Positions 29,476 to 39,854 of a stretch of 64,000 nucleotides of DNA are shown one piece after another. Under the pieces are notes generated by a model, which worked only from the letters and a program-made list of their open reading frames with translations, ran no database searches and was not told where the DNA came from. This DNA comes from Torulaspora globosa. Taxonomy: Eukaryota > Ascomycota > Saccharomycetes > Saccharomycetales > Saccharomycetaceae. The translations under genes and the position numbers were made by a program. The number at the start of each line of letters is the position of its first letter. Positions within the stretch are counted from its first letter, which is position 1. The stretch spans positions 496,001 through 560,000 of the forward strand of contig NC_050727.1 of the NCBI RefSeq assembly GCF_014133895.1, read 5' to 3'.

Positions 29476-32400
29476 ATGGCTAATGGCAGCGCTAGAAGGA
29501 AGCGAGCAGGTTCTCTGCGAACTCAGATGTTCAATAAACGGTTATTCGATAAGTTTAATCGCAGTGAAAACCAGAATATAGAGCTGGCAGAGATCAGCGA
29601 GGGCACTAGAACCGCCGGAGAGACGCGAGATACTGAGTTGGATGAAGTTGAAGCGCAGCAGGATATCTATGAGCACCAGGGAGATAGGCGAATCTCACTC
29701 TGGGACAAATTGGTCGACGTTCTACTGAATAGATCGCGAGAAGTGTCCACAAAGGAAGGGCGACATATACCCATAATATTGGATCATGGTACGGCAGAGT
29801 ATAAGAGATATGCATCGCCAGACAGCGATCTCCTGATAGACGAGAGACTAGGGGCTCCATATTGTGACAACCAGATCACGTCGTCACGATATTCGATCAT
29901 ATCCTTCTTGCCCAAGCAGCTATACGCCCAATTCTCCAAGCTGGCAAATGCATATTTTTTCCTTGTTGCCATCCTACAGATGATCCCAGGCTGGTCGGTG
30001 ACAGGTAAGTACACTACGATCATTCCCTTGTGTGTGTTTATGGGGATCTCAATGGCCAGAGAAGCGTGGGATGACATCAAGAGGCACAGGTTGGATAGGG
30101 AAGAGAATGAAAAAATAGCTAGCGTCTTGGTGAAGAATCATCAAATCAAGGGAGATGTTTCAGTACAGTCGAAGGAAGAAGAACTCAGCCCAGGCCTGCG
30201 CCCTACAAATTCAGCATCTAATAGGCTGATTTCCGATGGAGATGGGCAATCGATTCAAGCGCGCTCCCCTACACGTTTCAATAACTTCGAACTTCTGGCT
30301 CAGCGTCACGGTGTGTACGCAGAGAAGCGCCAGTGGAAGGATTTAAGAGTCGGGAACTTCGTTCTATTGAAACAGGACGATTGGATTCCTGCTGATCTTC
30401 TTCTCCTGGCTAGTGATGGAGAAAACAACGAATGCTTTGTTGAAACAATGGCATTAGACGGAGAGACAAACCTGAAAAGTCGCCAACCACATCCTGAGCT
30501 AAGCAAGCTAGCGTGTGCAGCCTCTGGCCTTGCTAACATCAATGCCCGAGTAACAACTGAAGATCCAAACATTGACCTTTACAATTTCGAAGGAAATTTG
30601 GAGCTTCAAGGGCATCGGAATGAATGTTTACAGAAATTTCCTCTAGGCCCAGATAATATAGTTTATCGGGGAAGTATTCTACGAAATACCCAGAACGTTG
30701 TCGGAATGGTTATATTCACTGGTGAAGAGACCAAGATCAGAATGAACGCACTGAAAAATCCCAGGGTCAAGGCTCCAAAAATTCAGCGAAAGATCAACAT
30801 GATTGTTGCTTTCATGGTCTTTGTGGTCGCCACTGTGTCTCTATTTTCCTACTTGGGCCATGTGCTTGAGAACAGAAAGTTTCTTGATCAGAATCAAGCG
30901 TGGTACCTAATGAAGCAAGATGCGGGCACTGCTGCCACAATCATGTCTTTCATCATCATGTACAATACGATGATCCCATTATCTCTCTACGTTACTATGG
31001 AGATAATTAAAGTGATACAAAGCAAACTTATGGAATGGGATATTGATATATATCATGCTGAAACTGACACTCCCTGTGAGTCTAGGACTGCTACAATATT
31101 AGAAGAGCTTGGTCAAGTGTCATATATTTTTAGTGATAAGACAGGCACTTTGACGGATAATAAGATGATATTTCGTAAGTTCTCCTTTGCCGGGACGTCG
31201 TGGATTCACGACGTCGAGCCTGGAGATAGTCCTATAAAAAGAGAGGGCTCCGATTTGGACGTTATATCCTACGATGGGCCTGAGATGCTCAATAACTTTC
31301 GAACAGAAGATGTCCATGATGGCGCTTCCTCCGTTAATATCAGCAATTTGGCTCGAAAGTCAGTGGAGTATAAAGGAAATTCAGCAGCAACTTACACTGG
31401 TAGGCCAAGTATGAGGTCTCTTCGTGCCCATAATGTCCCTAGTTTAAATTCCACAATCGGGTCCACATCTCGTTCAACCGAGGATCACCATACTTTGAAA
31501 AGCTCATATGAGCTGATTCGATATATCCAGCAACATCCGGACAATCTCTTCTCTCAAAAAGCAAAATTCTTTATACTGTCACTGGCGTTATGTCATACAT
31601 GTTTGGCAAAACGAAGTGAAGACTCATTTGATGACGGCGACACTGTAGAGTACCAATCATCTTCTCCTGATGAACTGGCACTGGTCACCGCAGCACGAGA
31701 TTTGGGGTACGTTGTCATAGGCAGGAACGGTAAATTTTTGTCTATTAAAAGCTATCCCAACGGGTTTGATGAGGAACCTCAGGTTGACGATTATGAAATC
31801 CTCAATTATATTGACTTCAATTCCCAGCGCAAAAGAATGTCAGTTTTATTGCGTATACGAGAACAGCCGAATAGAGTACTTCTTATCTGCAAAGGAGCAG
31901 ATAGTATTATTTTGGAGCGGTTGCAGAACCGTGAAATGGCTTATGAGAAGCTGGACGAGATCAATTCCACAACAAAAGAGCGAAAAGAAGCTGAGGCTGA
32001 GCTGATTTTACAAAAAAAACTATCTTTGGAGCGATTAACTGCTGACGACGATGTGGTCAGTAACCGACTAAGACCTTCTGTTTCTAGTAATCCAAGGGGT
32101 AGTTTATCTTTGAAGGCAGTCAGAAAGAGTATGTCAAGAAAGGCCAGTGGTCAACAAGATCCTGAGATGCAGATAGGATCAATCGACCAATTTTTGAACA
32201 ACATACGGCGCACTGATAATGAGCTTGATGAGGTGATTACTCAGAGCAGAAAATCATTGCATAAGCAACAACTTGAAAGATATGGACCAAGGATTTCCTC
32301 GGAGCAACGTCATAGACAATCCCCACTCATTAATCAACAACCCTCTCAGGTTCGTTCGAGCGGCACCTCAGACGGCGGGTCCGACATGCTTCATTATATA

Positions 32401-34374
32401 GGAAGTGAAGAGCTGCTACAGAATGAAGAATATGTGATAGAGAGAACTTTGCAGGCTATCGATGAGTTCTCAACGGAAGGCCTGAGGACGCTCGTGTACG
32501 CCTATAGATGGATTGACATCGAAGAGTATAATAAGTGGCAAGACCGATATCATCAGGCTAAAACGTCTCTAAATGATCGTAAGACAAAGATCGACGCAGT
32601 GGGAGCTGAGATCGAAGAATCCCTTTCTCTCCTGGGTACTACTGCCATAGAGGATAAACTACAGGAGGGGGTAGCGGAAGCAATAGAAAAAATAAGGCGT
32701 GCTGGCATCAAGATGTGGATGCTAACAGGAGATAAAAGAGAAACAGCGATTAACATTGGTTATTCTTGTAAGCTTATCTATGACTATTCAACAGTGGTGA
32801 TACTATCAGCCAATGAGGAGAACATGATTGCAAAAATGAATGCTGTGATACAAGAAATTGATTCGGGAAATGTAGCGCACTGTGTCTTAGTGATTGATGG
32901 CGCCACGTTAGCATTATTCGAAGACAATCCGAATTTAATGTCTGTCTTCATTGAGCTTTGCACAAAAACTGATTCCGTGGTCTGTTGTCGTGCTTCACCA
33001 TCGCAGAAAGCCTTAATGGTAAGCAAAATTAGAAAAACCAACAGGAAGCTTGTCACTCTAGCAATCGGAGATGGTGCCAACGATATTGCGATGATTCAAT
33101 CCGCCGATATTGGGATTGGAATTGCAGGAAAGGAAGGTCTACAGGCCTCAAGGTCCTCTGATTACTCTATCGGACAATTTCGCTTCCTTCTCAAGCTTTT
33201 ATTCGTTCATGGCCGTTATAACTATGTTCGCACGTCGAAGTTTGTTCTTTGCACTTTTTACAAAGAAGTGACATTCTACCTGACGCAGCTCATATACCAG
33301 AGATTCACAATGTTTTCAGGAACATCACTCTATGAGTCTTGGTCTCTATCAATGTTCAACACTTTATTCACCTCGCTACCCGTTTTATGCATTGGTATGT
33401 TCGAAAAGGACCTGAAGCCAATTACTCTTTTGACTGTACCAGAACTTTACAGCACTGGGCGTTCATCTCAAGGCTTCAACTTATTTGTCTTTCTGCAGTG
33501 GGTCATTTTAGGTGCTGGTAGCGCATTGATGGTGACCTTCCTGAATGTAAAGATATGGGGCGAGACTGCTTTGAGTGATAACACCATATATCCTCTAGGC
33601 CTTGTCAATTACACTGCTATTGTGTTTTTGATCAACATCAAGTGCCAATTTGTGGAGACACACAACAGAAATTGGTTGGCGTTCGCCTCTGCCGCAATTT
33701 CATGCTTCGGCTGGCTTGTGTGGTGTGCTCTTCTACCACAGGTGCGTAAGGAAGACCCGATTTACGATGTGCCAAACGGGTTGTACCAACAGTTTGGTGA
33801 TGATCTAACCTTCTATTGCGCAGTACTTGTTTTAATGGTGCTGCCGATAATGATCGATATTATTTACAAGACGTTCCATGTAATGATGTGGCCTAGCGAT
33901 ACAGATATCTTTGCCCAACTAGAGAAGAAAAGTGAGGTGCGTAAAAAGCTGGAACTTGGCGCTTACAATGAAATGAAACAAGGTTGGACCTGGAAAAGAG
34001 ATCCAGGTACTTTCACAACTTACAAAGATAAAGTGCTTTCGCGATCGAGAGCAAGCTCGCGGGCCAGTGGTAAGAATGAAGGAACAGCTAATAATGACAA
34101 AAATCAAACGAACAATTCCTCCACCAGCGAAAGCGATGGCATTATTTTAGGTCAAGACGAGGAAGAGGGAGCAAAGTACGATTACGACAAGTACGAAATG
34201 CTGCCTAGCGGCAAGCTGATCAAGAGGCAGTCTGCAGATCATCCATCCAAGCAAGAGGGCTCCACGAGAATTTCGGCACTAATTCCGAAAAAACTGAGAT
34301 TCACGTTGAAGGACGACCAAGAAGAAGAAGACATACGGGCAATTGTTGAGCAAAGAATGCAAGACCTTGAATGA
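29476..34374 (+). CDS. DNF3: P4-type ATPase phospholipid flippase Dnf3
   Basis: 1632 aa (1656 in S. cerevisiae). The core is a complete P4-ATPase: the actuator-domain motif MALDGETNLKSR, the M4 motif MIPLSLYVTMEI, the phosphorylation site DKTGTLTDNKM with Asp554, the KGADSI nucleotide-domain motif, MLTGDKRETAINIGYSCKL, and GDGANDIAMIQSADIGIGIAG. Ten membrane segments are expected: two near 150-200, two around 440-520, and six after about residue 1260. Two long Ser-rich insertions (about 570-690 and 830-990) interrupt the P and N domains; such insertions are typical of Dnf3. The flippase moves aminophospholipids to the cytosolic leaflet at the trans-Golgi network and secretory vesicles, with the Cdc50-family subunit Crf1. 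Convergent with HLJ1. Confidence 0.95.
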   Translation: MANGSARRKRAGSLRTQMFNKRLFDKFNRSENQNIELAEISEGTRTAGETRDTELDEVEAQQDIYEHQGDRRISLWDKLVDVLLNRSREVSTKEGRHIPIILDHGTAEYKRYASPDSDLLIDERLGAPYCDNQITSSRYSIISFLPKQLYAQFSKLANAYFFLVAILQMIPGWSVTGKYTTIIPLCVFMGISMAREAWDDIKRHRLDREENEKIASVLVKNHQIKGDVSVQSKEEELSPGLRPTNSASNRLISDGDGQSIQARSPTRFNNFELLAQRHGVYAEKRQWKDLRVGNFVLLKQDDWIPADLLLLASDGENNECFVETMALDGETNLKSRQPHPELSKLACAASGLANINARVTTEDPNIDLYNFEGNLELQGHRNECLQKFPLGPDNIVYRGSILRNTQNVVGMVIFTGEETKIRMNALKNPRVKAPKIQRKINMIVAFMVFVVATVSLFSYLGHVLENRKFLDQNQAWYLMKQDAGTAATIMSFIIMYNTMIPLSLYVTMEIIKVIQSKLMEWDIDIYHAETDTPCESRTATILEELGQVSYIFSDKTGTLTDNKMIFRKFSFAGTSWIHDVEPGDSPIKREGSDLDVISYDGPEMLNNFRTEDVHDGASSVNISNLARKSVEYKGNSAATYTGRPSMRSLRAHNVPSLNSTIGSTSRSTEDHHTLKSSYELIRYIQQHPDNLFSQKAKFFILSLALCHTCLAKRSEDSFDDGDTVEYQSSSPDELALVTAARDLGYVVIGRNGKFLSIKSYPNGFDEEPQVDDYEILNYIDFNSQRKRMSVLLRIREQPNRVLLICKGADSIILERLQNREMAYEKLDEINSTTKERKEAEAELILQKKLSLERLTADDDVVSNRLRPSVSSNPRGSLSLKAVRKSMSRKASGQQDPEMQIGSIDQFLNNIRRTDNELDEVITQSRKSLHKQQLERYGPRISSEQRHRQSPLINQQPSQVRSSGTSDGGSDMLHYIGSEELLQNEEYVIERTLQAIDEFSTEGLRTLVYAYRWIDIEEYNKWQDRYHQAKTSLNDRKTKIDAVGAEIEESLSLLGTTAIEDKLQEGVAEAIEKIRRAGIKMWMLTGDKRETAINIGYSCKLIYDYSTVVILSANEENMIAKMNAVIQEIDSGNVAHCVLVIDGATLALFEDNPNLMSVFIELCTKTDSVVCCRASPSQKALMVSKIRKTNRKLVTLAIGDGANDIAMIQSADIGIGIAGKEGLQASRSSDYSIGQFRFLLKLLFVHGRYNYVRTSKFVLCTFYKEVTFYLTQLIYQRFTMFSGTSLYESWSLSMFNTLFTSLPVLCIGMFEKDLKPITLLTVPELYSTGRSSQGFNLFVFLQWVILGAGSALMVTFLNVKIWGETALSDNTIYPLGLVNYTAIVFLINIKCQFVETHNRNWLAFASAAISCFGWLVWCALLPQVRKEDPIYDVPNGLYQQFGDDLTFYCAVLVLMVLPIMIDIIYKTFHVMMWPSDTDIFAQLEKKSEVRKKLELGAYNEMKQGWTWKRDPGTFTTYKDKVLSRSRASSRASGKNEGTANNDKNQTNNSSTSESDGIILGQDEEEGAKYDYDKYEMLPSGKLIKRQSADHPSKQEGSTRISALIPKKLRFTLKDDQEEEDIRAIVEQRMQDLE

Positions 34375-34597
34375 ACTGCGATCATGTCCTACAGACAAAC
34401 CAAAAAAAAAAAACTAAACTATTATTCAGCATGATACAATCTCTATGTAAATGTAACACCAATATATGCATTTGACTTTGAAGATGCTAGATGCCGGTTT
34501 TGCCGGGTTTTGAAGACCCGTCAGTAGTTAACTGACATACGCCTTAAGTGCCCGTCGTTAAACTACGCCTATCTAGGTTCTCCGGGGAAGAAAACCG

Positions 34598-35275
34598 CTA
34601 TCCAAACAACAGTCTTTCCAGCAGTGGTACGAGGAATAGAAGTAGCAACGGCAAAAGTACCCTCAAATTCTGATATAGATCTGGCTGCTCATTTTGCTGA
34701 GCCTGTCGTTGCTGCTGGTGCCGAGCTCGCCTAGGCACGTTTGTGTACACCTTGAAGCCGCCAGGGCCACCAAAAGTGAACGATGTGGCACCTCCATCCA
34801 TAAACGGATGACCACCAAACGCATTGCCACCGAACGGGTGACCACCAAAAGGTCCACCACCACCCATATTGAAGAGAAAGTCAAATATATCCTCTCTGGG
34901 GTCTCTTGCTGCTTGGCGATTGTAAAAGGAGTTCTCAAACCCTGCTGGGAATCCCGCACTGCGGAACGAACTCCCCGACGCAGTTGGCATACTTCTATCG
35001 TCCGGATCCCTGCCGAGCCTATCGTAGATTTGACGTTTCTCGTCATCGCTTAGCACTTCAAATGCCCTATTAATCACTTTGAAGGCCTCACTGGCTCTCG
35101 GATGGGGATTTTTGTCCGGATGCAGTTTGATCGCCAGTTTCCTATATGATTTCTTGATTTCAACGTCATTGGCACCTCTATCCACTCGCAGGACATCATA
35201 AAAAGCTTGCTTATCTTTCGACAGTACCTCCAATGCAATTTTCTCCTGTTCTTCTGTATACGATGGGCTCGACAT
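34598..35275 (-). CDS. HLJ1: ER membrane J-domain co-chaperone Hlj1
   Basis: 225 aa (224 in S. cerevisiae). The J domain occupies residues ~20-90, with HPD at 52-54 in KLAIKLHPDKNPHP and the family text FKVINRAFEVLSDDEKR. A Gly/Phe-rich segment (GGHPFGGNAFGGHPF) and FGGPGGFKVYTN follow, and a single C-terminal hydrophobic stretch (VLLPLLLLFLVPLLERLLF) makes it tail-anchored. Hlj1 faces the cytosol at the ER, stimulates the Hsp70 Ssa1, and with Ydj1 supports ER-associated degradation. Tail-anchored proteins are clients of GET3, also in this window, though that is coincidental. The gene is divergent from POL3 across a 1.2-kb gap. Confidence 0.95.
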   Translation of the reverse strand: MSSPSYTEEQEKIALEVLSKDKQAFYDVLRVDRGANDVEIKKSYRKLAIKLHPDKNPHPRASEAFKVINRAFEVLSDDEKRQIYDRLGRDPDDRSMPTASGSSFRSAGFPAGFENSFYNRQAARDPREDIFDFLFNMGGGGPFGGHPFGGNAFGGHPFMDGGATSFTFGGPGGFKVYTNVPRRARHQQQRQAQQNEQPDLYQNLRVLLPLLLLFLVPLLERLLFG

Positions 35276-36332
35276 CGCTGTCTTTTGATTCTTGCCAAAC
35301 GGAAAACGCTCGCTGGCTTCGTCGAACTTCTCTAGCTCAATGCCACACTCGACACTACTTCAAAGCTTATATTGCCAGATAGACAGTCCGCTGTATCGTT
35401 AGTCACTCAGCCAGCTTCTCTTTAGTTTGTTGCGATTCTTGGCCACTTTTTTTGTCCGCTTAAGATGTCACCCTGGCATTAAACGTCGAGAAAGCCCGTA
35501 TAAGTGATGGTTGATGAACTTGGTGTTAAAATTCCATTGCCACCGATTGACTCCTGTAGATAAGTAGATCCAATGTGCCGATTTTAGTTAGCCCAGTCGC
35601 GTATCTGTCTTGGCTCTCAAAGTCTTACTTCAGAGCCCTCCGGTATGATGGGTGCTTCGTATCTTATCGAGCAAAGGGCAGGAAGAGGAGTTTCTTGGGA
35701 GTATGCGTAGCTTGTTGTTTGTCAATGCAGTCTATCTTCAAACAGACGCCGGAACACAGCCTTTTGACAGGATACGGTTTTGATAGGATACGGCAATACC
35801 AGTAGCAAAAGCAGCGGGTTCGAGGCCGCAATAACTCTCTTGTCGTGAGTTCTGCGTGAAGATCAGGTACCAAAGGCAGCTAGATACTGCTTCATTTTTG
35901 AAGGACCCGCTGTGCGACCAAATAGCTCGGCGGCTAAAAAGTTGCCACAAAAGCATCCACCAGACAAGCTGCCGTAAACCTATGGATTTTCCCAGTGGTT
36001 CAATCTAGTTGAAGCAACTATAGCGGGAGAGTTACGTTCCATTGCTGGTTCCAGGATGGCTCCATAAGGCGGGCCTGAAACACTCGAAATTCGCAAGCAA
36101 AAGCCCATCTGGTCCATCTAGCTCGGTTGCTCGCTGCTGAACGCCCATAGGCCTAGCAACCGTGGATTTGGCACTGAGAGGCAGACTGTAAGCGTCCGTC
36201 TAGTTTCGGCTGCAGCATCAAAAGAGGTTGTTCCAGGCATCTAGAAGGAGCTCAAACATCTGAAGACGCCACTCAGCAGACCACAACAAGCTTATCGGCC
36301 AGTCCTAACAGCTCTTTGAGATCGGCTTATTT

Positions 36333-36338
36333 CACGTG
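36333..36338. promoter_or_regulatory. CACGTG E-box in POL3 promoter
   Basis: Perfect palindrome in TTTCACGTGTATT, 138 bp upstream of the POL3 ATG and 12 bp before an MCB. Cbf1-type core; the role is inferred. Confidence 0.35.
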
Positions 36339-36349
36339 TATTAAGACTG

Positions 36350-36355
36350 ACGCGT
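36350..36355. promoter_or_regulatory. MCB (MluI cell-cycle box) in POL3 promoter
   Basis: ACGCGT at 121 bp upstream of the POL3 ATG. MCBs bind the Mbp1-Swi6 factor MBF and drive G1/S expression; S. cerevisiae DNA polymerase genes, including POL3, carry them. This supports S-phase regulation here. Confidence 0.55.
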
Positions 36356-36475
36356 TAGAGCCTTCTTCCATCTCATCTCTACATACAATAAGGACTATCA
36401 GCTGGAAGGATAGCCTCTAAAGATCAACCAGGAGCTCAGCTGAAGGACCGGTCTGGTTTGAATTGGACGTGAGAC

Positions 36476-39400
36476 ATGTCGTCAGACTTGAAGAGACCGG
36501 GTGAAGAGGATGACACGCAGGGTACTCCTGTAATGGAGAAGAAGCTGAGGTTGCAATCTGCAGATCATGGAGTCGGGAGTGAGCCAGTCTCTACGTTAGA
36601 TATCATCCCAATTGAAGATTTTACGAAGTATAAGTCGCAGGGTTACAAAGCTAAGAGTGATGAGAAACACGGAACGGAATTGAAATCTAGTTTCGAGGAG
36701 GAATTGTCGCAAATGGACCATGAGCTTGCGGCCAGTCAAGAACGTGAGACGAGCGTCTATGCAAGAGCTCCACTGCCAGAGGATTTCTCTTCAGAGACTC
36801 ATGATATCTCCTTTCAACAGCTTGATGCGGAGCAAAGCACACTGCCAGGGTTCACGGACGAAAATACTTCCACTGTGGTAAGATTTTTCGGTGTCACAAA
36901 TCAGGGCAATTCGATTCTCTGCAATGTGACGGGTTTCAGGCACTACTTGTATGTTCCTGCACCAAATTTCCCAGAAGCACAGGACCGAGGGCAATTGGAC
37001 AACTTCCTCAAATACCTCAGAGATAACTACGATAACTTGGTGGATGACATCGAGGTAGTGCCAAAACAGTCGATATGGGGGTATTCAGGCGACTCCAAGC
37101 TGCTGTTCTGGAAAATATACGTGACACATCCGAGCGGCGTCAACAAGCTGAGAACGGCGTTTGAAAGGGGCCATCTTACATACAAATCATGGTTTGAGGG
37201 AGGAATTACGACATACGACAACATAGTTTATCCTCTGAGGGTTATGATAGATTGTGGCATCGTTGGGATGTCATGGATCACGCTACCGAAGACTAAATAT
37301 ATCGAGATACCAGAAGAGGAGAGGGTCTCCTCTTGCCAGTTGGAAGTCCGTATCAACTACAAGGATCTGATTGCCCATTCTGCAGAAGGGGAATGGTCAC
37401 ATTCTGGACCTTTACGTATTCTGTCCTTCGATATTGAGTGTGCTGGAAGAGTAGGTGTCTTTCCGGAGCCTCAACATGATGCAGTTATACAAATTGCAAA
37501 CGTTATGAGTATTGCTGGAGCACGCAAACCTTTCATTCGAAACGTATTCACCGTCGGTTCTTGTGCTGCGATTACCGGCTCGCAAGTGTTTCCGCATGAC
37601 TCGGAGGAAGAAATGCTAAGGCATTGGCGTGATTTCGTCGTCACTGCAGATCCTGATATAATCATTGGGTACAACACATCAAATTTCGATTTTCCTTATT
37701 TGATTGACCGTGCAAAGGCGCTGAAAATTGATACTTTCCCATATTTTGGGCGGCTAAAGTTTGTTAAGCAGGAGATTAAGGATTCTGTTTTCTCATCCAA
37801 GGCTTACGGTACAAGGGAATCTAAAACCGTCAATATTGATGGCCGTTTACAGCTTGACCTGTTGCAATTTGTCCAGCGTGAGTATAAGCTGAGGTCGTAC
37901 ACATTAAATGCCGTGTCAGCCCATTTCCTGGGAGAGCAAAAAGAAGATGTCCACTATAGTATAATCACGAAGTTACAAAACGGCGACAGCGAAACGAGAA
38001 GGAGGCTAGCAGTCTATTGTTTAAAAGACGCCTATCTACCTCTTAGATTAATGGAAAAACTTATGGCGCTAGTGAATTATACGGAAATGGCCCGTGTTAC
38101 CGGCGTTCCGTTCTCGTATCTATTAAGTCGAGGACAGCAGATCAAAGTTGTGTCCCAATTGTTCCGTAAATGCTTGCAAATTGAGACAGTCATCCCCAAT
38201 ATGCAATCTCAAGGAACAGACGAACAATACGAGGGTGCAACCGTTATTGAGCCTATTCGTGGCTATTATGATATCCCTATTGCCACATTAGATTTCAGCT
38301 CACTTTATCCCAGTATCATGATGGCCCATAACCTTTGTTACACAACCTTATGTAACAAAGCAACAGCGGAGCGATTAAACCTGAAGAAGGATGAGGATTT
38401 TATAGTGACGCCAAATGGTGATTACTTTGTAACACCTAAGTTGAGGCGTGGTATTTTACCTATTATTCTAGAGGAGCTCATCAGCGCAAGGAAACGTGCT
38501 AAGAAAGATCTGAAGAACGAGAAAGATCCATTTAAGAGAGACGTGCTTAATGGTAGGCAGCTGGCATTGAAAATTTCCGCAAACTCCGTTTACGGTTTCA
38601 CGGGTGCCACAGTTGGGAAGCTGCCTTGTTTGGCGATCTCCTCGTCCGTCACTTCTTTTGGTCGTGACATGATCATGGTGACCAAGCAATCCGTGGAAGA
38701 GAAGTATTCAATTAAGAACGGATTCAAGCATGATGCCCTTGTGGTTTATGGTGATACTGATTCAGTAATGGTGAAATTCGGGACTACGGACTTGAAGGAA
38801 GCGATGGAATTGGGGGCGGAGGCAGCAGCATATGTTTCGGGCCTCTTCAAAGATCCAATAAAGCTGGAGTTTGAAAAGGCCTATTTCCCATATTTACTGA
38901 TCAATAAAAAGAGATATGCAGGGCTTTTCTGGACAAATCCTGAGAAATATGATAAATTGGACCAAAAGGGTCTTGCTTCGGTCAGAAGAGATTCGTGCCC
39001 ATTAGTATCCATTGTTATGAACAAAGTTCTTAAGCTTATATTGATTGAACGAAATGTGGACGGCGCCCTGGATTTTGTCAGAAAGACCATTGATGACATT
39101 TTGCATAATAGGGCGGACATATCGAAGTTGATCATTTCCAAGACGTTAGCGCCCAATTACACTAATCCACAGCCGCATCAAGTTTTGACAGAGAGAATGA
39201 AGAAAAGGGATGGTGTTGGTCCCAATGTTGGCGACCGAGTTGATTATGTTATAATGGGAGGGAATGACAAGCTCTATAACAGGGCCGAAGATCCTCTCTA
39301 TGTCCTAGAGCACAACATTCAACTCGATTCTCGATATTACTTAACTAACCAATTGCAGAATCCTGTCATCAGCATCATCGCTCCAATCATTGGTGAGAAA

Positions 39401-39763
39401 CAAGCCAATGCCATGTTTGTGGTGAAATCAATTAAAATCAATACAGGTAGCATGAAAGGTGGTCTCATGGGCTTCATTAAAAAAGTTGATTCATGCAAAA
39501 GCTGCAGGAGTCCTTTAAAACCAGGCGAAGGCCCACTTTGCTCCAACTGCAAGGCCAGATCTGGAGAACTGTATATCAAGGCACTTTACAACGTGAGAGA
39601 TCTCGAGGAGAAGTTCGCTAGACTGTGGACGCAATGTCAACGCTGTGCTGGAACCCTACACAACGAAGTCCTCTGCTCAAACAAGAACTGCGACATCTTC
39701 TACATGAGGGTTAAGATGAAGAAAGAGCTGCAGGAAAACGTCAATCAATTAAGCAAATGGTGA
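36476..39763 (+). CDS. POL3: DNA polymerase delta catalytic subunit Pol3 (Cdc2)
   Basis: 1095 aa (1097 in S. cerevisiae). The 3'-5' exonuclease has Exo [10 protein letters not shown] (Asp319, Glu321), Exo [17 protein letters not shown] and Exo [15 protein letters not shown]. The polymerase has motif [19 protein letters not shown], motif [13 protein letters not shown] and motif [10 protein letters not shown] (Asp760, Asp762). The C-terminus carries two cysteine modules: CysA (CKSCRSPL...CSNC, zinc, PCNA-related) and CysB (CQRCAGT...CSNKNC, iron-sulfur cluster that binds Pol31). All catalytic residues are present. Pol delta synthesises the lagging strand and fills repair gaps. It is convergent with DUN1 (91-bp gap). 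An MCB and an E-box lie just upstream. Confidence 0.98.
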   Translation: MSSDLKRPGEEDDTQGTPVMEKKLRLQSADHGVGSEPVSTLDIIPIEDFTKYKSQGYKAKSDEKHGTELKSSFEEELSQMDHELAASQERETSVYARAPLPEDFSSETHDISFQQLDAEQSTLPGFTDENTSTVVRFFGVTNQGNSILCNVTGFRHYLYVPAPNFPEAQDRGQLDNFLKYLRDNYDNLVDDIEVVPKQSIWGYSGDSKLLFWKIYVTHPSGVNKLRTAFERGHLTYKSWFEGGITTYDNIVYPLRVMIDCGIVGMSWITLPKTKYIEIPEEERVSSCQLEVRINYKDLIAHSAEGEWSHSGPLRILSFDIECAGRVGVFPEPQHDAVIQIANVMSIAGARKPFIRNVFTVGSCAAITGSQVFPHDSEEEMLRHWRDFVVTADPDIIIGYNTSNFDFPYLIDRAKALKIDTFPYFGRLKFVKQEIKDSVFSSKAYGTRESKTVNIDGRLQLDLLQFVQREYKLRSYTLNAVSAHFLGEQKEDVHYSIITKLQNGDSETRRRLAVYCLKDAYLPLRLMEKLMALVNYTEMARVTGVPFSYLLSRGQQIKVVSQLFRKCLQIETVIPNMQSQGTDEQYEGATVIEPIRGYYDIPIATLDFSSLYPSIMMAHNLCYTTLCNKATAERLNLKKDEDFIVTPNGDYFVTPKLRRGILPIILEELISARKRAKKDLKNEKDPFKRDVLNGRQLALKISANSVYGFTGATVGKLPCLAISSSVTSFGRDMIMVTKQSVEEKYSIKNGFKHDALVVYGDTDSVMVKFGTTDLKEAMELGAEAAAYVSGLFKDPIKLEFEKAYFPYLLINKKRYAGLFWTNPEKYDKLDQKGLASVRRDSCPLVSIVMNKVLKLILIERNVDGALDFVRKTIDDILHNRADISKLIISKTLAPNYTNPQPHQVLTERMKKRDGVGPNVGDRVDYVIMGGNDKLYNRAEDPLYVLEHNIQLDSRYYLTNQLQNPVISIIAPIIGEKQANAMFVVKSIKINTGSMKGGLMGFIKKVDSCKSCRSPLKPGEGPLCSNCKARSGELYIKALYNVRDLEEKFARLWTQCQRCAGTLHNEVLCSNKNCDIFYMRVKMKKELQENVNQLSKW

Positions 39764-39854
39764 AAAAGCCATTGACCCCGTTATGGTCACTATAGATAAC
39801 ATTGTAAAATCAATAATCAATGTACATCCTGCATCCTGATTCTGAATCTTGCTG

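Larger units (their letters stand above)
35276..36475. other. HLJ1-POL3 divergent intergenic region (1.2 kb)
   Basis: The longest gap without an identified gene or relic. The POL3-proximal end carries CACGTG (36333-36338) and an MCB (36350-36355). The rest has short open frames only (the longest under 80 codons, overlapping on both strands near 35575-35956), none with recognisable protein text. No tRNA, snoRNA or centromere elements were recognised. Confidence 0.5.

Noticed and set aside
35575..35956. Short overlapping frames on both strands in the HLJ1-POL3 gap
   Set aside because: Frames under 80 codons on opposite strands over the same bases, without family resemblance.
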